Shown piece by piece: positions 30,072 to 39,300 of a stretch of DNA of 64,000 bases (the first letter of the stretch is position 1; each line of letters starts with the position of its first letter). Below the pieces are notes generated by a model, which worked only from the letters and a program-made list of their open reading frames with translations, did not search any database and was not told the origin of the DNA. This DNA comes from Acholeplasmatales bacterium (GTDB lineage Bacteria > Bacillota_I > Bacilli_A > Acholeplasmatales > JAEDCM01): assembly GCA_017961685.1 (NCBI GenBank), contig JAGCWW010000016.1, forward strand, positions 1-64,000. The letters run 5' to 3'. Position numbers and translations under genes: made by a program.

Positions 30072-31064
30072 ATGTTTAAAATTGGTAATGTTGAAATTAA
30101 AAATAGAATAGTTTTAGCTCCTATGGCTGGTATAACTAATGAGGCTTATAGATTAGTATGTAAGAAGTATAATGCTGGGTTAGTTTATGCGGAAATGGTT
30201 AGCGCTAATGGCTTAGAATTTTCTAACCAAAGAACAGTAGATATGTTAAAGGTCAATGACGAAGAAAAGCCCTTAAGTATGCAAATTTTCGGTTATGACA
30301 TAGACTTAATGGTAAAGGCCGCAAAGACTGTAGAAAAGACTAATGCAGACATCATTGATATCAATATGGGATGCCCTGTTCATAAGATAGTTAAATCAAA
30401 ATCAGGAAGCTATTTACTCAAAGAACCTGAACATATTTATAATATGGTTAAAGCAATTGTAGAAGCGGTAAATAAACCTGTTACAGTTAAAATAAGAAGC
30501 GGTTTTGATCTAAACTGTATTAATGCAGTTGAAGTAGCAAAACTTATTGAAAAAGCAGGAGCATCTGCTATATGTATACACGCTAGAACAAGAAGTCAAA
30601 TGTATTCAGGTAAAGCTGATTGGAATATTATTAAAGAAGTAAAAGAAGCTGTAAATATCCCTGTAATAGGTAATGGAGATATAAGAAGTGCAAATGATGC
30701 CTTAAGAATGATTAAAGAAACTAAATGTGATGCTGTAATGATAGGTAGAGGATGTTTAGGTAATCCATTTTTACTTAATGAAGCTTATGAACTTATAGAA
30801 AATAATAGAGTAATTGATAGACCAAGTATTAAAGAAATAAAAGAAACTTTAATCTTACATTATACAGAATTAAAGAGAATCAAAAGAGAAAAAGTTGCGA
30901 TACTTGAAATGAGAAGTCTAGCAACTTACTATGTAAAAGGATTAAGAAATAATACTTATTTTAAACAAGCAATTTGTAATATTAAAACAGAAGAAGAATT
31001 CTTTAAAATAGTTAATGATTTCTTTGACAACTATAGTTACGAAACTGATAGTTGCGAGATGTAA
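30072..31064 (+). CDS. dusB: tRNA-dihydrouridine synthase DusB
   Basis: 330 aa FMN enzyme. FMN barrel features: VLAPMAGITNEAYR, MQIFGYD, INMGCPVHKIVKSKSGS (catalytic Cys), IHARTRSQMYSGKADW, GNGDI and GRGCLGNPF. Reduces U in the tRNA D-loop. Single gene with its own promoter. Confidence 0.95.
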   Translation: MFKIGNVEIKNRIVLAPMAGITNEAYRLVCKKYNAGLVYAEMVSANGLEFSNQRTVDMLKVNDEEKPLSMQIFGYDIDLMVKAAKTVEKTNADIIDINMGCPVHKIVKSKSGSYLLKEPEHIYNMVKAIVEAVNKPVTVKIRSGFDLNCINAVEVAKLIEKAGASAICIHARTRSQMYSGKADWNIIKEVKEAVNIPVIGNGDIRSANDALRMIKETKCDAVMIGRGCLGNPFLLNEAYELIENNRVIDRPSIKEIKETLILHYTELKRIKREKVAILEMRSLATYYVKGLRNNTYFKQAICNIKTEEEFFKIVNDFFDNYSYETDSCEM

Positions 31065-31123
31065 AGTAAAATATTCTATCAAAAACAATCAAACAATAAT
31101 ATTATTATGTTGGAGGTAATAAT

Positions 31124-32014
31124 ATGAATGTAATTGAAGTTAATAATTTATCAAAATCATATGGTGAATTAAAAGCTGTTGATAATATTAGCTTTAATGT
31201 CCACGAAGGTGAATTATTTGCCTTTTTAGGTGTTAATGGTGCTGGTAAATCAACAACAATCAATATGATTTGTAATATCACTAAACCAGATAGCGGAGAA
31301 ATTAAAATCTGTGGTAATGATATTAATAATATTGAATCTAAAAAACAAATAGGTGTCGTTTTTCAAGGATCGGTTCTAGATGATAGATTAACTGTATTAG
31401 AAAACTTAAAATCTAGAGCAGCTTATTATAATTTAGATAAAGATTATATTAAAGAAAGAATAGATTATTTAATTAAAATATTTGATTTAAATGAAATAAT
31501 TAATAAGAAATATAAGACTTTATCAGGTGGCCAAAGAAGAAGAGTTGATATAGCTAGAGCATTAATTCATAAACCTAGTATTTTATTTCTTGATGAACCT
31601 ACTACAGGCTTAGATCCAAAGAGTAGAATAATGGTTTGGAATGTAATTGATGAATTAAGAAAAAACGCTAATCTAACTGTTTTTCTTACAACTCACTACA
31701 TGGAAGAAACTAAGGATGCGAATAGAGTAGTTATAATAGATCATGGACATATTTTAGTTAATGATTCACCAATAAACTTAAAGGAACAGTATACTAAAAA
31801 CTATTTAAAAATATATGTAGAAAAAGATAGTAATTTAGAAAGTAGATTTAATAGTTTTGAATATAAAACTAATGCTTATTATATTCCATTTGATAATTCA
31901 AATGAAGTAATTGAATTTATCGAAAAGAATAAGGATATTTTAACTGACTTTGAAGTAATTAAAGGAGATATGGATGATGTCTTCTTAAATGTTACTGGAA
32001 GGGAGTTGGAATAA
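31124..32014 (+). CDS. ABC transporter ATP-binding protein (NatA/DrrA type)
   Basis: 296 aa. Walker A GVNGAGKST, Q-loop VVFQGSVLDD, signature LSGGQRRRVDIARAL, Walker B ILFLDEPTTGLD and H-loop LTTHYMEE. The C-terminal ~80 residues match the regulatory extension of exporters. It pairs with the permease that starts on its stop codon. GGAGG lies 7 bases upstream of the ATG. The substrate is unknown; drug, sodium or lipid export are the usual roles. Confidence 0.95.
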   Translation: MNVIEVNNLSKSYGELKAVDNISFNVHEGELFAFLGVNGAGKSTTINMICNITKPDSGEIKICGNDINNIESKKQIGVVFQGSVLDDRLTVLENLKSRAAYYNLDKDYIKERIDYLIKIFDLNEIINKKYKTLSGGQRRRVDIARALIHKPSILFLDEPTTGLDPKSRIMVWNVIDELRKNANLTVFLTTHYMEETKDANRVVIIDHGHILVNDSPINLKEQYTKNYLKIYVEKDSNLESRFNSFEYKTNAYYIPFDNSNEVIEFIEKNKDILTDFEVIKGDMDDVFLNVTGRELE

Positions 32015-32916
32015 TGAGACAAATACTTAGTCTAACTAAAAGAAATATGAAAGTATTTCTAAGAGATAAAACAGGTGTCTTCTTTTCTCTACTTTCTCCA
32101 TTATTAGTATTAGTATTATTCATTCTTTTCTTAGGAGATCTACAAATAGATTCTGTTAGAAGCACATTAGAAAATTATGGTGTTTCAGAATTATTTAATA
32201 GTAGCTTTCCAAAAGAAGTAGCTTACAACTGGTTAATTGCAGGAGTTATAGGTGTTAGCTGTATAACTGTATCATTTTCTTGTTTAGCTGTAATTATTAC
32301 AGATAGAGAAAAAGGAATAGAAAATGATTATAAAGCTAGTCCTATATCTAATACTAAAGTATATATTTCATATATTTTAGGAGTATTCTTTTCAACATTA
32401 TTAATAATGGCAATTGTTTCAATAGCTGGTATATTATTTTTAGCTATATCAGGTTCCCTAAATATGGCTTTAAAAGATGTGTTAGTATTTATACTTGGAG
32501 TAATCCTTGGAAGCTTTAATGCATCACTATTTGCTTATGCATTAACAAGCTTTATAAAAACAACAGCAGCTCATGGAGCATTTACTGGTTTAATTTGTGC
32601 TATATCAGGATTTTTAATTGGTGCATATATGCCTCTATCAGCATTCCCTAAACCAATACAATATATTTGTGGCATTATTCCAGGAAGTCATTCTGCAGGA
32701 ATATGTAGAAGTGCTTTATTAAATAACTATATAGCAAGTGCGGAAACTAAGAGTGTTGATGTAGCGGAATCCTTAAATGAATATTTTTCTATGAAGCTTA
32801 ATTTATTTGGAAATAATATTAATCAAACTGGAATGTTTGTATACCTAATTATTTCAACAATTATCTTCTTAGGTATTAATATTATAATTTTAAAATTACA
32901 TAATAAGAAAAGATAA
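32014..32916 (+). CDS. ABC-2 type permease
   Basis: 300 aa with six hydrophobic helices. TM1 (about 23-43) is followed by an extracellular loop, then TMs near 70-95, 120-145, 152-178, 185-208 and 272-292. IIPGSHSAG before the last helix is typical of ABC-2 exporters. One-base overlap with the ATPase gene (TAATG). Confidence 0.92.
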   Translation: MRQILSLTKRNMKVFLRDKTGVFFSLLSPLLVLVLFILFLGDLQIDSVRSTLENYGVSELFNSSFPKEVAYNWLIAGVIGVSCITVSFSCLAVIITDREKGIENDYKASPISNTKVYISYILGVFFSTLLIMAIVSIAGILFLAISGSLNMALKDVLVFILGVILGSFNASLFAYALTSFIKTTAAHGAFTGLICAISGFLIGAYMPLSAFPKPIQYICGIIPGSHSAGICRSALLNNYIASAETKSVDVAESLNEYFSMKLNLFGNNINQTGMFVYLIISTIIFLGINIIILKLHNKKR

Positions 32917-32940
32917 ATCCCTAAATCTAGGGATTTTTCT
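32916..32940 (+). terminator. Terminator after the ABC exporter
   Basis: Stem AATCCCT/AGGGATT, loop AAATCT, then TTT. Confidence 0.8.
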
Positions 32941-32946
32941 ATACAT

Positions 32947-32975
32947 TTGTAATATATATTATAACGTGTTATAAT
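32947..32975 (+). promoter_or_regulatory. Promoter of the SMP-30 gene with an operator-like inverted repeat
   Basis: TTGTAA (32947-32952), 17 bases, TATAAT (32970-32975). An inverted repeat ATTATAAC-gt-GTTATAAT (32958-32975) covers the -10. Confidence 0.65.
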
Positions 32976-32995
32976 AAATATAAAGAGGCGATATA

Positions 32996-33847
32996 ATGAA
33001 AGATAAATTTAAGGTAGAATTATTTCTAGATTTTGAAAATAATCTTGCCGAATCTCCTATTTATGATCCTAAAAATAAATTAGTTTCATGGATAGATATA
33101 GTTAAGGGTACACTTAATACTCTAGATAAAAGAGGTAAGATTTCAACAATTAACTTTAATGAAAAAATAGGTGCGGCTATACCACTAAAAAATAATAATT
33201 CATTTTTAGTTTGTGGTACAAAAGCATTATATACTTATGAAGATGGAAGTATTAAAGAACTTTATGATTTAACTAACGTATTAGATCCATCTCAAAGATG
33301 CAATGATGCGAAAGTAGATGATTTTAATAGATTATGGTTCTCATCTATAGTAGATGATGGTATTCATGCACCTGAAGGAAAACTATTCTGTTATACAAAT
33401 AAAGAAGTTATATGTATGGATCCTGATTTAAAATTAGGTAATGGTATTTGTTTTAATAAGAAAAACAATAGAATGTTTTTAGCTGATTCAGCAGCTCACT
33501 GTATTTTTGTATATGACTATAATTTAGATACAGGTTATATTACAAATAGAAGAATCTTATGTAACATTTATGATGGAGTACCTGATGGTATGCTTATTGA
33601 TAAGGATGAAAACTTGTGGGTAGCCATTTGGGGTGGAGCTAGAATTGAGGTTAGAAGTAGTAAAACAGGTCTACTTAAGAAAACAATAGATACACCTATT
33701 ACTAACCCTACAGCACTTACCTTTAATGAAGAAGAAGGAATGATAATTATTAGTTCTGCTAAGGCTAGTGATGGTACTGGTGGTAAGCTTTATTCATATA
33801 AGGTAGATGTTAAATTTCCTCCATTTAATTACGCAAAAATAGATTAA
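32996..33847 (+). CDS. SMP-30/gluconolactonase-like beta-propeller hydrolase
   Basis: 283 aa. The metal-site residues of the SMP-30/LRE family are visible: Glu in LAESPIYD, Asn in RCNDAKVD, Asn in GNGICF and Asp in GVPDGM. Family members hydrolyse sugar lactones. No signal peptide. Single gene with an operator-like site in its promoter, suggesting induction by a sugar, though no regulator gene is adjacent. Confidence 0.9.
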   Translation: MKDKFKVELFLDFENNLAESPIYDPKNKLVSWIDIVKGTLNTLDKRGKISTINFNEKIGAAIPLKNNNSFLVCGTKALYTYEDGSIKELYDLTNVLDPSQRCNDAKVDDFNRLWFSSIVDDGIHAPEGKLFCYTNKEVICMDPDLKLGNGICFNKKNNRMFLADSAAHCIFVYDYNLDTGYITNRRILCNIYDGVPDGMLIDKDENLWVAIWGGARIEVRSSKTGLLKKTIDTPITNPTALTFNEEEGMIIISSAKASDGTGGKLYSYKVDVKFPPFNYAKID

Positions 33848-33850
33848 ATA

Positions 33851-33876
33851 AAAATCCCTTAATCAAGGGATTTTTT
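33851..33876. terminator. Bidirectional terminator between the SMP-30 gene and hflX
   Basis: Stem AAAATCCCTT/AAGGGATTTT, loop AATC, with T run; overlaps the hflX stop. Confidence 0.8.
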
Positions 33877-35103
33877 ATATGCTTCATATATGTGTAAATT
33901 CTTGTTTTTAATAGTTGCTAAAACATTAATTGAGTTATCTAAATATTCCATTCTAATGATGTTTTCATTTTCTTTTAACTTGCTTACTAAGTCTCCTCTA
34001 TCATATGGAATAAATAATTCTAAAGTAGTAACTTCATTTAAAATCATTTTCTTAATAGTCATCGCAAGTAACTTTAAATTAAATCCTGTTTTAGCACTAA
34101 TCATAATAGAGTTTTCTTCTTCAGGGAAGAACTGTTCATCAAGTAAATCACACTTATTATAAACATATAGAATAGGTATATCTTTACAACCTAATTCTTC
34201 TAATACTTTATTAGTTACATCTATTTGTAGCTTATAATTAGGATTAGCACAATCAACTATATGTAGTATTAAATCAGCTTCGGTAATTTCTTGTAATGTT
34301 GATTTAAATGAATTAACTAAATGATGAGGAAGTTTAGATACAAAACCAACTGTATCAGTTAGAATGAATGATTGATTATCAGGGAATGTTATTTTTCTAT
34401 TAGAAGTAGTAAGTGTTGCGAATAACATATCCTTAGATAATACTTTCTTTTTATTATCCTGATATAAATCAATTAAAGCATTCATGATTTTTGATTTACC
34501 AGAGTTAGTATAACCAACAAGCGCTACAGTTTTATCACTACGTTTTTTTATTCTATTTTGTCTACTAATATTTATTTGTTTTAAATCAGCTTCTAATTTA
34601 TTAATTCTTTTTTCAATTTTACGTCTATCAAGTTCTAATTGTGTTTCACCTGGACCTTTAGCATTGAATCCACCACCTTGACGTGATAGACTCTTAGATA
34701 AACCTATAAGTCTAGGTAACATATATTTATATTGTGCTAAGCTTACTTCAATCATTGCTTCACTTGTTTTAGCACGTGAAGCGAAGATGTTTAGTATTAA
34801 CATTGACCTGTCGATAACCTCTAAATCTAGGCAATTTTCAATGTTTCTAATTTGACTTGGAGATAGTTCATCATTAAAGATTACAAGATTAATATCATAG
34901 GTTGTAGCAACCATTTTAATCTCATCTAATTTACCCATTCCAACAAAATAACCTACTTTAGGTTTATCTAATTTTTGTCTTATTTTATAGACACGATTTA
35001 TATCATTAGCTTCACAAAGATTAGCTAATTCTTTTTCATAATAATCGATTAAACCATCATCATAATCAATGGAAACTATTATAGCATCATAAATTTCTTC
35101 CAT
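33859..35103 (-). CDS. hflX: Ribosome-splitting GTPase HflX
   Basis: 414 aa. The N-terminal ND1 domain has YFVGMGKLDEI and VIFNDELSPSQIRNIE; the linker has RQGGGFNAKGPGETQLELDRR. The G domain has GYTNSGKSKIMNAL, DTVGFVSKLPHHLV and NKCDL. Splits stalled or stressed 70S ribosomes. AGGAGG is 8 bases before the ATG. Single leftward gene, divergent from cdaA. Confidence 0.96.
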   Translation of the reverse strand: MEEIYDAIIVSIDYDDGLIDYYEKELANLCEANDINRVYKIRQKLDKPKVGYFVGMGKLDEIKMVATTYDINLVIFNDELSPSQIRNIENCLDLEVIDRSMLILNIFASRAKTSEAMIEVSLAQYKYMLPRLIGLSKSLSRQGGGFNAKGPGETQLELDRRKIEKRINKLEADLKQINISRQNRIKKRSDKTVALVGYTNSGKSKIMNALIDLYQDNKKKVLSKDMLFATLTTSNRKITFPDNQSFILTDTVGFVSKLPHHLVNSFKSTLQEITEADLILHIVDCANPNYKLQIDVTNKVLEELGCKDIPILYVYNKCDLLDEQFFPEEENSIMISAKTGFNLKLLAMTIKKMILNEVTTLELFIPYDRGDLVSKLKENENIIRMEYLDNSINVLATIKNKNLHIYEAYKKSLD

Positions 35104-35190
35104 ATAAATCGCCTCCTATAATACTATTTTAGCATAAAATGTATTTGTTTTAAATTAATTATAATGTTATAATTAAATTGGTGATAGAAT

Positions 35191-35952
35191 ATGGACGCTT
35201 TATGGATTATATTAGACGTATATATCGTCTTTGTCGTAGTACTATTCATCCTATCAATAGTACTTAAGAACAAGAAAATATTTATTTATTCATTATTCTG
35301 CGGTGTTGTACTTGCTATAGCTATTTTAGTTGGCTATGCCCCTGAAGGAAAGTTAAAGATGGCTAAGTGGTTATTTACAGACCAAGAACATGGAATTAAT
35401 TTAAGATTCTACATTCCATTCTTATTTATCGTTTTAATTGGTAAAGAATTAAGATTAGAATTAGATAACATTAGACCTCAAGAAATTGGCACAATAAGGA
35501 CTATTTCTAGTTCACAAAGTTCTAAGGGAGCTATAATTGATGCGGTATATTATCTAGCAGAAAGAAAGATAGGAGCTATTATTACAATTGAAAAGCATAA
35601 CTCATTAGATCAATATGCTGAAAAAGCTATTCAAATGAATTCTGATATTTCTAAAGAGTTATTAATCAACATATTTGAACCTAACACACCACTACATGAT
35701 GGTGCCGTAATTATTAGAGGAGATAAAATACGTTGTGCTGGTGCATATTATGTATTAACTCAATCTGAATCTGGTGATAAGACAATGGGTTCACGTCATA
35801 GAGCTGCGCTTGGTATAAGTGAAGTAAGTGATGCCTTAACAATCGTATGTAGTGAAGAAACTGGACATATTAGTATTACAACAGAAGGGATCATGCTTAG
35901 AGTAAGCGATAGAGAAAAACTTGTTGAATACATCGACATGTTCTTAAAGTAG
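35191..35952 (+). CDS. cdaA: Membrane diadenylate cyclase CdaA
   Basis: 253 aa, makes c-di-AMP from two ATP. Three TM helices (about 4-25, 29-48, 73-90) are followed by a DAC domain with LHDGAVII and GSRHRAALG, the two catalytic signatures. In Bacillus cdaA is followed by cdaR and glmM; here a 58-aa membrane protein follows instead, 9 bases later. c-di-AMP controls K+ and osmolyte balance. Confidence 0.95.
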   Translation: MDALWIILDVYIVFVVVLFILSIVLKNKKIFIYSLFCGVVLAIAILVGYAPEGKLKMAKWLFTDQEHGINLRFYIPFLFIVLIGKELRLELDNIRPQEIGTIRTISSSQSSKGAIIDAVYYLAERKIGAIITIEKHNSLDQYAEKAIQMNSDISKELLINIFEPNTPLHDGAVIIRGDKIRCAGAYYVLTQSESGDKTMGSRHRAALGISEVSDALTIVCSEETGHISITTEGIMLRVSDREKLVEYIDMFLK

Positions 35953-35961
35953 GAGGTAGCT

Positions 35962-36138
35962 ATGAAGATATTATCAATCATCTTTGGATTTATTGCTGAT
36001 CCATTTAGAAAAGTAACAAGTCATATCAATAGTGAAAAGATTACAAAATACATTTCAAAACACAATCTAATTGTGTATGGAATAACTGTTTTAATAACTA
36101 TTCTATCTGCTTTAACATTCTATTTGTGGTTAAAATAA
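35962..36138 (+). CDS. 58-aa single-pass membrane microprotein downstream of cdaA
   Basis: Unrecognised small gene. AGGAGG lies 6 bases before the ATG at 35962, and a stop at 36136-36138 precedes a strong terminator. About 35 soluble, basic residues (starting MKILSIIFGF, then PFRKVTSHI) lead to one hydrophobic helix (IVYGITVLITILSALTFYLW). It is too short for CdaR, which has YbbR repeats. Position and coupling to cdaA suggest a membrane partner; that is inference. Confidence 0.75.
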   Translation: MKILSIIFGFIADPFRKVTSHINSEKITKYISKHNLIVYGITVLITILSALTFYLWLK

Positions 36139-36150
36139 TTATAATAAAAC

Positions 36151-36173
36151 GACCTCTAAAGAGGTCTTTTTTT
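36151..36173 (+). terminator. Terminator of the cdaA operon
   Basis: Stem GACCTCT/AGAGGTC, loop AA, then T7. Confidence 0.85.
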
Positions 36174-36263
36174 ATACATTTTGTATAGAAAAATGTTACA
36201 AATTGTAAAGAAAATGCAAAGGAAATCGCTTTAATTTGACTTTTTTTACTGAAAGTAATAAAA

Positions 36264-36297
36264 TATAATTGATATTTATGGGCGTAGGATATTTATG
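36264..36297 (+). promoter_or_regulatory. -10 element and direct repeats in the leader of the giant gene
   Basis: TATAAT at 36264-36269 without a clear -35, followed by two direct copies of GATATTTATG (36271-36280 and 36288-36297), 17 bases apart. No known riboswitch is recognised in the 185-base gap. Confidence 0.4.
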
Positions 36298-36323
36298 CCT
36301 AAATTTTAAAGGAGATGATGCTT

Positions 36324-39300
36324 GTGGGTAATATTATGGACGAAAAACCTAAGAAGACTAAAAAAGCACCAAGAATTAAACACAAAAAGTTAATCATACT
36401 ATTTACAGCAATTTTAGTTGTTGCAACAGTATTTATTATAAAAATATTCAACACAAAGAAGTACGCTTTGGCAGAGGAGACACAATCATTTGAGATTGAA
36501 CGTCCAAAGACTGGTACTCCACTTGATTATTCAGGTAAAGATAACGCAGCTATATGTAACTGGGTTATAAAACATGAGGGCGGCTTCAAGACTGTTACAA
36601 CTGGTGCAGCTATTGCTAAGGTTGTAGGTATGAGCTACAAACAAGATATAAAGAATACAAGAATAGTTACTAATGATGGTTGCTATATTGAAACAATAAG
36701 TAACAGTTCATTAGTAAAGGTTCATTATGAAAAATATTTAAAAGATGATCAAGTAGTTATTAAAAACTGTAAGAAAGATTCTTATAGAACAGTAACAACA
36801 GAAGAATTCTTAAGTGAATATGGTTGGCACCCAACAGAGTATCAAGCATATATCCTAAATGAAGAAACAATTTTAGAAGCAACTATTGAGCAAGCAGGAG
36901 ATAATTATAAGCTTACGTTAAATCTAGATCCTGTATCTTCAGCACCTAAGAAACAAATAGAAACAAAAACAACAGGTGGAGCTAAAGGCTACCCAGGATA
37001 TAAAAAAGCAATTCTAACAATTACTCTTGATAGTACATGGAGAACATTAGAAATTGCTACAGAAGAAGTATATGATATTAATATGCCAGGTATTGGTTCT
37101 ATCACTTGTAAGGGTGATATGGTTGAAGTATTTGAATATGGTGATTTTGAAATTCCAAATAAAGATGAATTTAAATCACATCTAGGCACAACTAATAATG
37201 ATTCAGTTGATGATGATAAAGATACAATAAGTTATCTACAAGAAATATTTGGACCACTTATTAAGGGTGAAATGAATGACTTTGATTTAACAGCTGATAT
37301 TCTAGATACTAAGTTAAATGGTAATTTGAATTTAAGATTAGATAATGGAATATCCGCAAATGTTAGATTAGATGATATATTTGTTAAATATGATGGCGCA
37401 TATGTTTATGTCAAGTTAGGTAATAACAAATACAAACTTGAAGTAAATAAATTAATGAAACAATTTAGTGGAACTAATGTTCAAAGTTCTGTAAATGTTG
37501 ATGATTTAATTTCCCAAGTAAATAACGCAGTTATTAAAAAAGATGGAAATAATGTAACAGTTACAATCGATTTAAATATGATGGGTATGCATGCTATGGC
37601 AAAAATCAATGCAACTCTAAATAGTGAAGAAGAATATGTATTTACTGATTTATATGCTGTATTAACTATAGCTAATAAAGATTTCATCTTCACAATGAAG
37701 CCATCAAATGCTTACTCATATCCAACTGTTGATAGCACATATGAAAATATAACTGATATGTTCTATATCGTTGATGAAGTAAAAGCATTAATCGATAAAC
37801 CAGTTGAAATTGATTTAGAAACAACTATTAAAGATGTTAATATTAAAGTTAATGCAATTTATGATAATGGCTTAGCTAGTGGAAATATTATAATTAATGA
37901 TAAATATGAAGCTAACATTTACTATGAAAAAGATAATGTATACTTCGTATGTAATAACTTAAAGTTTAAGTTTAATATTAATGATATTGATAAGTTCTCT
38001 GATACTAAGATTGATTTAGGAGAATTTAAACTTAACGTAAGAGATATTCTTGATACATTAAAGACTTTAGATATTGATATGCTAGGTTCTAAGTCTTTTA
38101 GTATTAAAGCTAATTTAGATAAGTTTGTTAAAGACTTTGGAACATTAGAATTAAAGGTATCTAAGACTGATAAATTAAATGTTAGAATTGAAAATTATAA
38201 CTTAGATTTAAGTGTAGCACAAGCTACAAGTAAGGTTGCTACTAAACCTGAATTAGAATATGTTGATGTAGCTGACTTAAAGTGGGTAATTGATAATGTA
38301 ATGGATGCTATCAATTATGAAGCTTATAGTTTTGATTTAGATTTAATTTATAATGATATAAAGGTAAATGGTAATGTTTATCTTGATAGAGATTTAAATG
38401 CAAAAGCAAACATTAATCTAGATTATAAAGATTATTCATTTAAAGATGTAAAAGTAATTTACAAAGATAAAACAATTTATGTTGAATATGCTAATTTAAA
38501 ATTCAATTTAACAGTTGATGATATTAAAGATGTATTAGCTAAGTTCAACGTTGAATTAGATACTAATACAAATATTGATTTAGATGCTTTAATTGATGAA
38601 GTATATGGATCACTTAATATTACAAACACAGAAGATTCAATAAATATTTTAGTTAATTTATTAAGCGTAAATAGCTTATTAGAAAATGTTAGTGTAACTC
38701 TAACAAAGGATAATAAGTTAAGTATTAATTTAAAAGATATTAACGCTAACTTAGTATTAAGTAAGGCAGAAAAAGAAGAAATTACAATTTCTAATGATTA
38801 TATAAGTTATAGTGAAATTAGTTTTGTAATTGATGAAGTGCTTGAAGCATTAGATTATGAAGCATATAACTTCACAATTGATGCAACTTATAAAGATATT
38901 AAAGTAAATGGTAATAGTTACTTAGATAAAGATTTAAATGTATTAGCAACTATTAATTTAACTTATAAAGATTATGAATTTAACGGAATTAATTTAATTT
39001 ATACTAATGATGTAATTTATGTTGAATTCAAGAACTTAAAGTTTAGCTTAACAGTTGATGATATTAAAGAAGTATTAGCTAAATTTGATGTTAAGTTAGA
39101 AGATAATAATATTGATATTAATTCAATTATTAATGATTTAACAAGTTCATTAACTTTAACAGCTATTAATAATACATTAACAGTAAATGCTAATTTAAGT
39201 AGTGTTAATAGTTTGTTAGAAAATGTAAGTATTATTCTAGATAATAATTATAGCGCAAGCATTAATTTAAAAGATATTAGCGCAAATATTAAGCTAGAAG

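Noticed and set aside
36139-36323. c-di-AMP (ydaO) or other riboswitch before the giant gene
   Set aside because: The gap holds a terminator, a -10 and a direct repeat; the conserved ydaO core was not found.
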